From NCBI RefSeq assembly GCF_020172685.1, contig NZ_CP083986.1, positions 4,752,259 to 4,778,072 of the forward strand: a DNA stretch of 25,814 nucleotides, in the 5' to 3' direction. Source of the DNA: [Mycobacterium] nativiensis (lineage in GTDB: Bacteria > Actinomycetota > Actinomycetes > Mycobacteriales > Mycobacteriaceae). This document shows positions 23,482-25,814 of this stretch, piece after piece. How positions within the stretch are numbered: the stretch's first letter is position 1; each line of letters begins with the position of its first letter. The translations under genes were made by a program, and so were the position numbers. The notes below the pieces were generated by a model. The model was not told where the DNA came from. It worked only from the letters and a program-made list of their open reading frames with translations, and did no database searches.

Positions 23482-25281
23482 TCACGCCGTCGGCGGCCGG
23501 TGTCGCGTCCGCGTCGATTCACCGCCCAGCGCCCGTGCGGTGTTGACCAGCCCCACCATCGAGAACGCCTGCGGGGTGTTGCCGACCTGGCGTCCGGCAA
23601 CGGTGTCGTATTCCTCGCTGAGCAGCCCGACGTCGTTGCGCAGGCCCAGTAGCCGCTCGAACAGGGCGCGGGCCTCGGCGCGCCGGCCGATGCCGTGCAG
23701 CGCGTCGGCCAGCCAGAACGTGCACACCAGGAACGCACCCTCGGTGCCGGGCAGGCCATCGACACCGCCCTCGGCGTGATACCGCTTCAGGAAGCCGTCA
23801 CTGGACAGCTCACGCTGCACCGCCTCGACCGTCCCCACCACCCGGAAGTCGTCCCACGGCAGGAAACCCACCCGCGGAATGAGCAGCAGGGCCGAATCCA
23901 GGCCGGCTGAACCATAGGACTGGGTGAAGGTTCCGCGCTCGGCGTCGAAGCCGTTCGCGCAGACGTCGGCGTGGATGGTGTCGGCCAGTGCCCGCCACTG
24001 CTCAGCCGGCCCCGGCCGGCCGTGGGTCTCGATGGCGTGCACCGCGCGGTCCACCCCGGCCCAGGCCATCACCTTGGAATGCACGAAATGGCGTTGCGGG
24101 CCACGGACTTCCCACAGGCTGGCATCGGGACAGTTCCAGTGTCCCTCGAGAAAGTCCAGCAGGGCGCGCTGGACGTCCCAGGCGGTGTCCTCGCATTCCA
24201 GCCCGGAGTCCAGCACCAGGTTCAGCCCGTCGAGCACCTCGCCCCAGACGTCGAGCTGGAACTGCCCGGCGGCCGCGTTGCCGACTCGCACCGGTGCCGA
24301 ACCGGCATATCCCGCCAGCCAATCCAGCGTCTGCTCCGGCAGCCGGCGGGTGCCGTCCAGGCCGTACATGATCTGCAGCTTGGCCGGGTCGCCCGCCACC
24401 GCGCGCACCAGCCACTCCCGCCAGGCTTTGGCTTCGGCGACGTAGCCGGTGCCCAGTAACGCCTGCAGGGTGAAGGTGGCGTCCCGCAGCCAGCAGTACC
24501 GGTAGTCCCAATTACGGATCCCGCCAATGACTTCCGGCAGGGATGTGGTTGCTGCGGCGACGATCCCCCCGGTGGGCGCATAGGTCAGCGCCTTGAGCGT
24601 GATCACCGCGCGGCGCACCGCGTCGGCCCACTGACCCTCATACCGGCACTGGTCGATCCAGTTCTGCCAGAACGCCTCCGTCTTCCCCAGCGCGCGTATC
24701 GCCTCCGATCGCACGGCGTCGGGCAACAGGTGCGAGGGCACGTGGGTCAGCACGAACGGCACCTTCTCGCCGGCGGACACCTCGAATTCTGCGACGGTGG
24801 TCAGGTTTTCGCCCCGGGTGGCCACCGGCGTGGTCAGACAGACCGTGTCCGGGCCGGCGACCGCGATCAGCCCGTAGTCGTTGCGGCGCATCCAGGGCAC
24901 CACATTGCCGTAGTCGAATCGGATCACCAGGTCCATCCGCATCGACACCCGACCGGACACCCCCTCGACGATCCGAACGACATCGGCAGCATTGCCGCGC
25001 GGCGGCATGAAGTCGGTGACCCGCACCGTGCCGTCGGCGGTGTCCCATTCGCTGTCGACGATCAGGGTGTCGCCGCGGTAGCCGCGGCGGGTGGCCGGGG
25101 CACCACCGGCCGGGGCGATGCGCCAGTGACCGGCGGATTCGTCGTGCAGCAGCGCCGCGAAGCACGCCGGAGAGTCGAACCGGGGCAGGCACAGCCAGTC
25201 GATGCTGCCGTCGCGGCCCAACAGCGCCGCGGTGTGCAGGTCACCGAGCAGCGCGTAGTCCTCGATCGGCGCCGACCCCAT
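23482..25281 (-). CDS. GH15 family glycosidase (trehalase/glucoamylase-like)
   Basis: 599 aa, related to mycobacterial GH15 trehalase (Rv2402 group) and bacterial glucoamylases. N-terminal part (about 1-200) is the beta-sandwich domain starting IEDYALLGDLHTAALLGRDG, and the C-terminal (alpha/alpha)6 barrel contains GGIRNWDYRYCWLRDATFTL (253-272), the likely general acid E391 in LWEVRG and the likely base E514 in TEGAFLVCTFW. It hydrolyses alpha-glucosidic bonds; trehalose is a likely substrate but glycogen fragments are possible. There is no signal peptide, so it is cytoplasmic. ATG 25281 is 10 bp after the yqeY stop, so the two are probably cotranscribed. In M. tuberculosis I do not recall a GH15 gene at this position. 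Confidence 0.88.
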   Translation of the reverse strand: MGSAPIEDYALLGDLHTAALLGRDGSIDWLCLPRFDSPACFAALLHDESAGHWRIAPAGGAPATRRGYRGDTLIVDSEWDTADGTVRVTDFMPPRGNAADVVRIVEGVSGRVSMRMDLVIRFDYGNVVPWMRRNDYGLIAVAGPDTVCLTTPVATRGENLTTVAEFEVSAGEKVPFVLTHVPSHLLPDAVRSEAIRALGKTEAFWQNWIDQCRYEGQWADAVRRAVITLKALTYAPTGGIVAAATTSLPEVIGGIRNWDYRYCWLRDATFTLQALLGTGYVAEAKAWREWLVRAVAGDPAKLQIMYGLDGTRRLPEQTLDWLAGYAGSAPVRVGNAAAGQFQLDVWGEVLDGLNLVLDSGLECEDTAWDVQRALLDFLEGHWNCPDASLWEVRGPQRHFVHSKVMAWAGVDRAVHAIETHGRPGPAEQWRALADTIHADVCANGFDAERGTFTQSYGSAGLDSALLLIPRVGFLPWDDFRVVGTVEAVQRELSSDGFLKRYHAEGGVDGLPGTEGAFLVCTFWLADALHGIGRRAEARALFERLLGLRNDVGLLSEEYDTVAGRQVGNTPQAFSMVGLVNTARALGGESTRTRHRPPTA

Positions 25282-25291
25282 CGGGTGATCG

Positions 25292-25756
25292 CTAGAGGCG
25301 GCCCTTGACCGCGGCAGACAATCGGGAGCCGTCGGCCTTGCCCGCGGCTATCGCGGTGGCCGCCTTCATCACCTGGCCCATGTGCTTCATGTGTGGCCGT
25401 TCCCCGATCTGCTCGGCCACCTGCGCGATCGCGGTGTCGACGACATCGGCCAGTTCGCTGTCGCTCAGCGGCGCCGGCAGGTACTCGTCGATGATCCGGG
25501 CCTCGGCGTGTTCCTCGGCGGCGAGCTCACCGCGGCCGTTCTCGGTGTAGATCGCCGCGGACTCCGCACGTTTTCGGGCCTCGCGCGCCAGCACCTTGAG
25601 CACGTCTTCGTCGGTCAGCTCGCGGGCCTGCTTGCCGGCGACTTCCTCGGACTGGATCGCGGCCAGCAGCATCCGCAGCGTTGCGGTCCGCAGTTTGTCC
25701 TGGGCCTTCATGGCTGCGGTCAGGTCCGCCCGCAACTGCGATTTGAGTTCCGCCAT
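25292..25756 (-). CDS. GatB/YqeY domain protein
   Basis: 154 aa, as expected for the family (orthologue of Rv3688c). It opens with MAELKSQLRADLTAAMKAQD and contains LRMLLAAIQSEEVA, REARKRAESAAIY and YLPAPLSDSEL, the helical YqeY pattern related to the tail domain of the amidotransferase subunit GatB. It may bind tRNA, but no precise role is established. True start is ATG 25756. The frame appears to extend to 25810, but those extra codons include the sequencing adapter and begin MYKRQ, a known artefact. TAGCGT (25770-25765) eight bases upstream could be its -10 box. First gene of the pair with the GH15 enzyme. Confidence 0.92.
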   Translation of the reverse strand: MAELKSQLRADLTAAMKAQDKLRTATLRMLLAAIQSEEVAGKQARELTDEDVLKVLAREARKRAESAAIYTENGRGELAAEEHAEARIIDEYLPAPLSDSELADVVDTAIAQVAEQIGERPHMKHMGQVMKAATAIAAGKADGSRLSAAVKGRL

Positions 25757-25795
25757 GCCGCATAACGCTACGCTCAACCATATGGTGAATCCGCC

Positions 25796-25814
25796 CTGTC
25801 TCTTATACACATCT
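25796..25814. other. Nextera (Tn5 mosaic end) adapter, not genomic
   Basis: CTGTCTCTTATACACATCT is exactly the reverse complement of the 19-bp Tn5 mosaic end used in Nextera libraries and it ends at the last base of the window. Genomic sequence should be trusted only to 25795. Confidence 0.98.

Noticed and set aside
25757..25810. Upstream extension of YqeY starting MYKRQ
   Set aside because: Encoded partly by the Nextera adapter; true start is ATG 25756.

Overview
The window is a high-GC actinobacterial chromosome segment that I read as Mycobacterium/Mycolicibacterium. Gene content, order and protein sequences match what I remember of the M. tuberculosis stretch Rv3659c to Rv3684 plus Rv3688c (synteny from memory, not from a search). 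Frequent GTG starts, ATGA-type gene overlaps and -10 boxes placed 6-7 nt before start codons also fit. It is mostly conserved core genome. The dppABCD operon that lies between the Rv3662c and acs orthologues in M. tuberculosis is absent, and a GH15 glycosidase gene sits where M. tuberculosis has cyp137/rsfB.

Layout. (1) 1-2199: the 3' part of a Tad/Flp pilus-type locus on the minus strand, ssd (a TadZ/CpaE-like ParA protein) followed by the secretion ATPase tadA. The last codons of tadA are replaced and the window begins in about 127 bp of non-tad DNA that looks like the end of an insertion element. (2) 2200-3901: a HAD-family phosphatase gene flanked by two structured small RNAs: a 6C RNA (B11-like, minus strand, about 2481-2385) and an Ms1/MTS2823-like RNA (plus strand, about 3583-3885) with a strong hairpin at its 3' end. 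(3) 3902-6677: a degenerate Fic-like protein divergent from acetyl-CoA synthetase. (4) 6686-9074: a secreted serine protease, then a holin-type membrane protein and an epoxide hydrolase-like protein. (5) 9080-12437: a minus-strand operon nth - thioredoxin-like - CoA Nudix hydrolase - marP, combining DNA repair, envelope redox and acid resistance. (6) 12498-14891: a 46-aa membrane peptide, the cAMP receptor protein crp, then a convergent operon (DUF4177, RidA, metallo-beta-lactamase). (7) 14939-17503: the Get3/ArsA-like ATPase pair bagA-bagB and whiB4. (8) 17835-22362: ponA2, a metallophosphoesterase and the cysteine desulfhydrase cds1. (9) 22363-25795: a possible small membrane protein, tRNA-Pro(CGG) with an intrinsic terminator, a DUF3297 gene, a 32-aa membrane peptide, and a GH15 glycosidase/YqeY pair. 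(10) The last 19 bases are a Nextera/Tn5 mosaic-end adapter, not genome.

Functionally the region is a mix of envelope maintenance (PonA2, MarP, thioredoxin-like protein), redox and stress response (WhiB4, Cds1, RidA), carbon control (Crp, Acs, Ms1) and housekeeping. I found no CRISPR array, prophage, toxin-antitoxin or defence system. The items most worth a second look are the two sRNAs around the HAD gene, the interrupted tadA end, the pseudo-Fic protein, the consistent leaderless promoter geometry, the unannotated small membrane peptides and the long hairpin between crp and the MBL gene.
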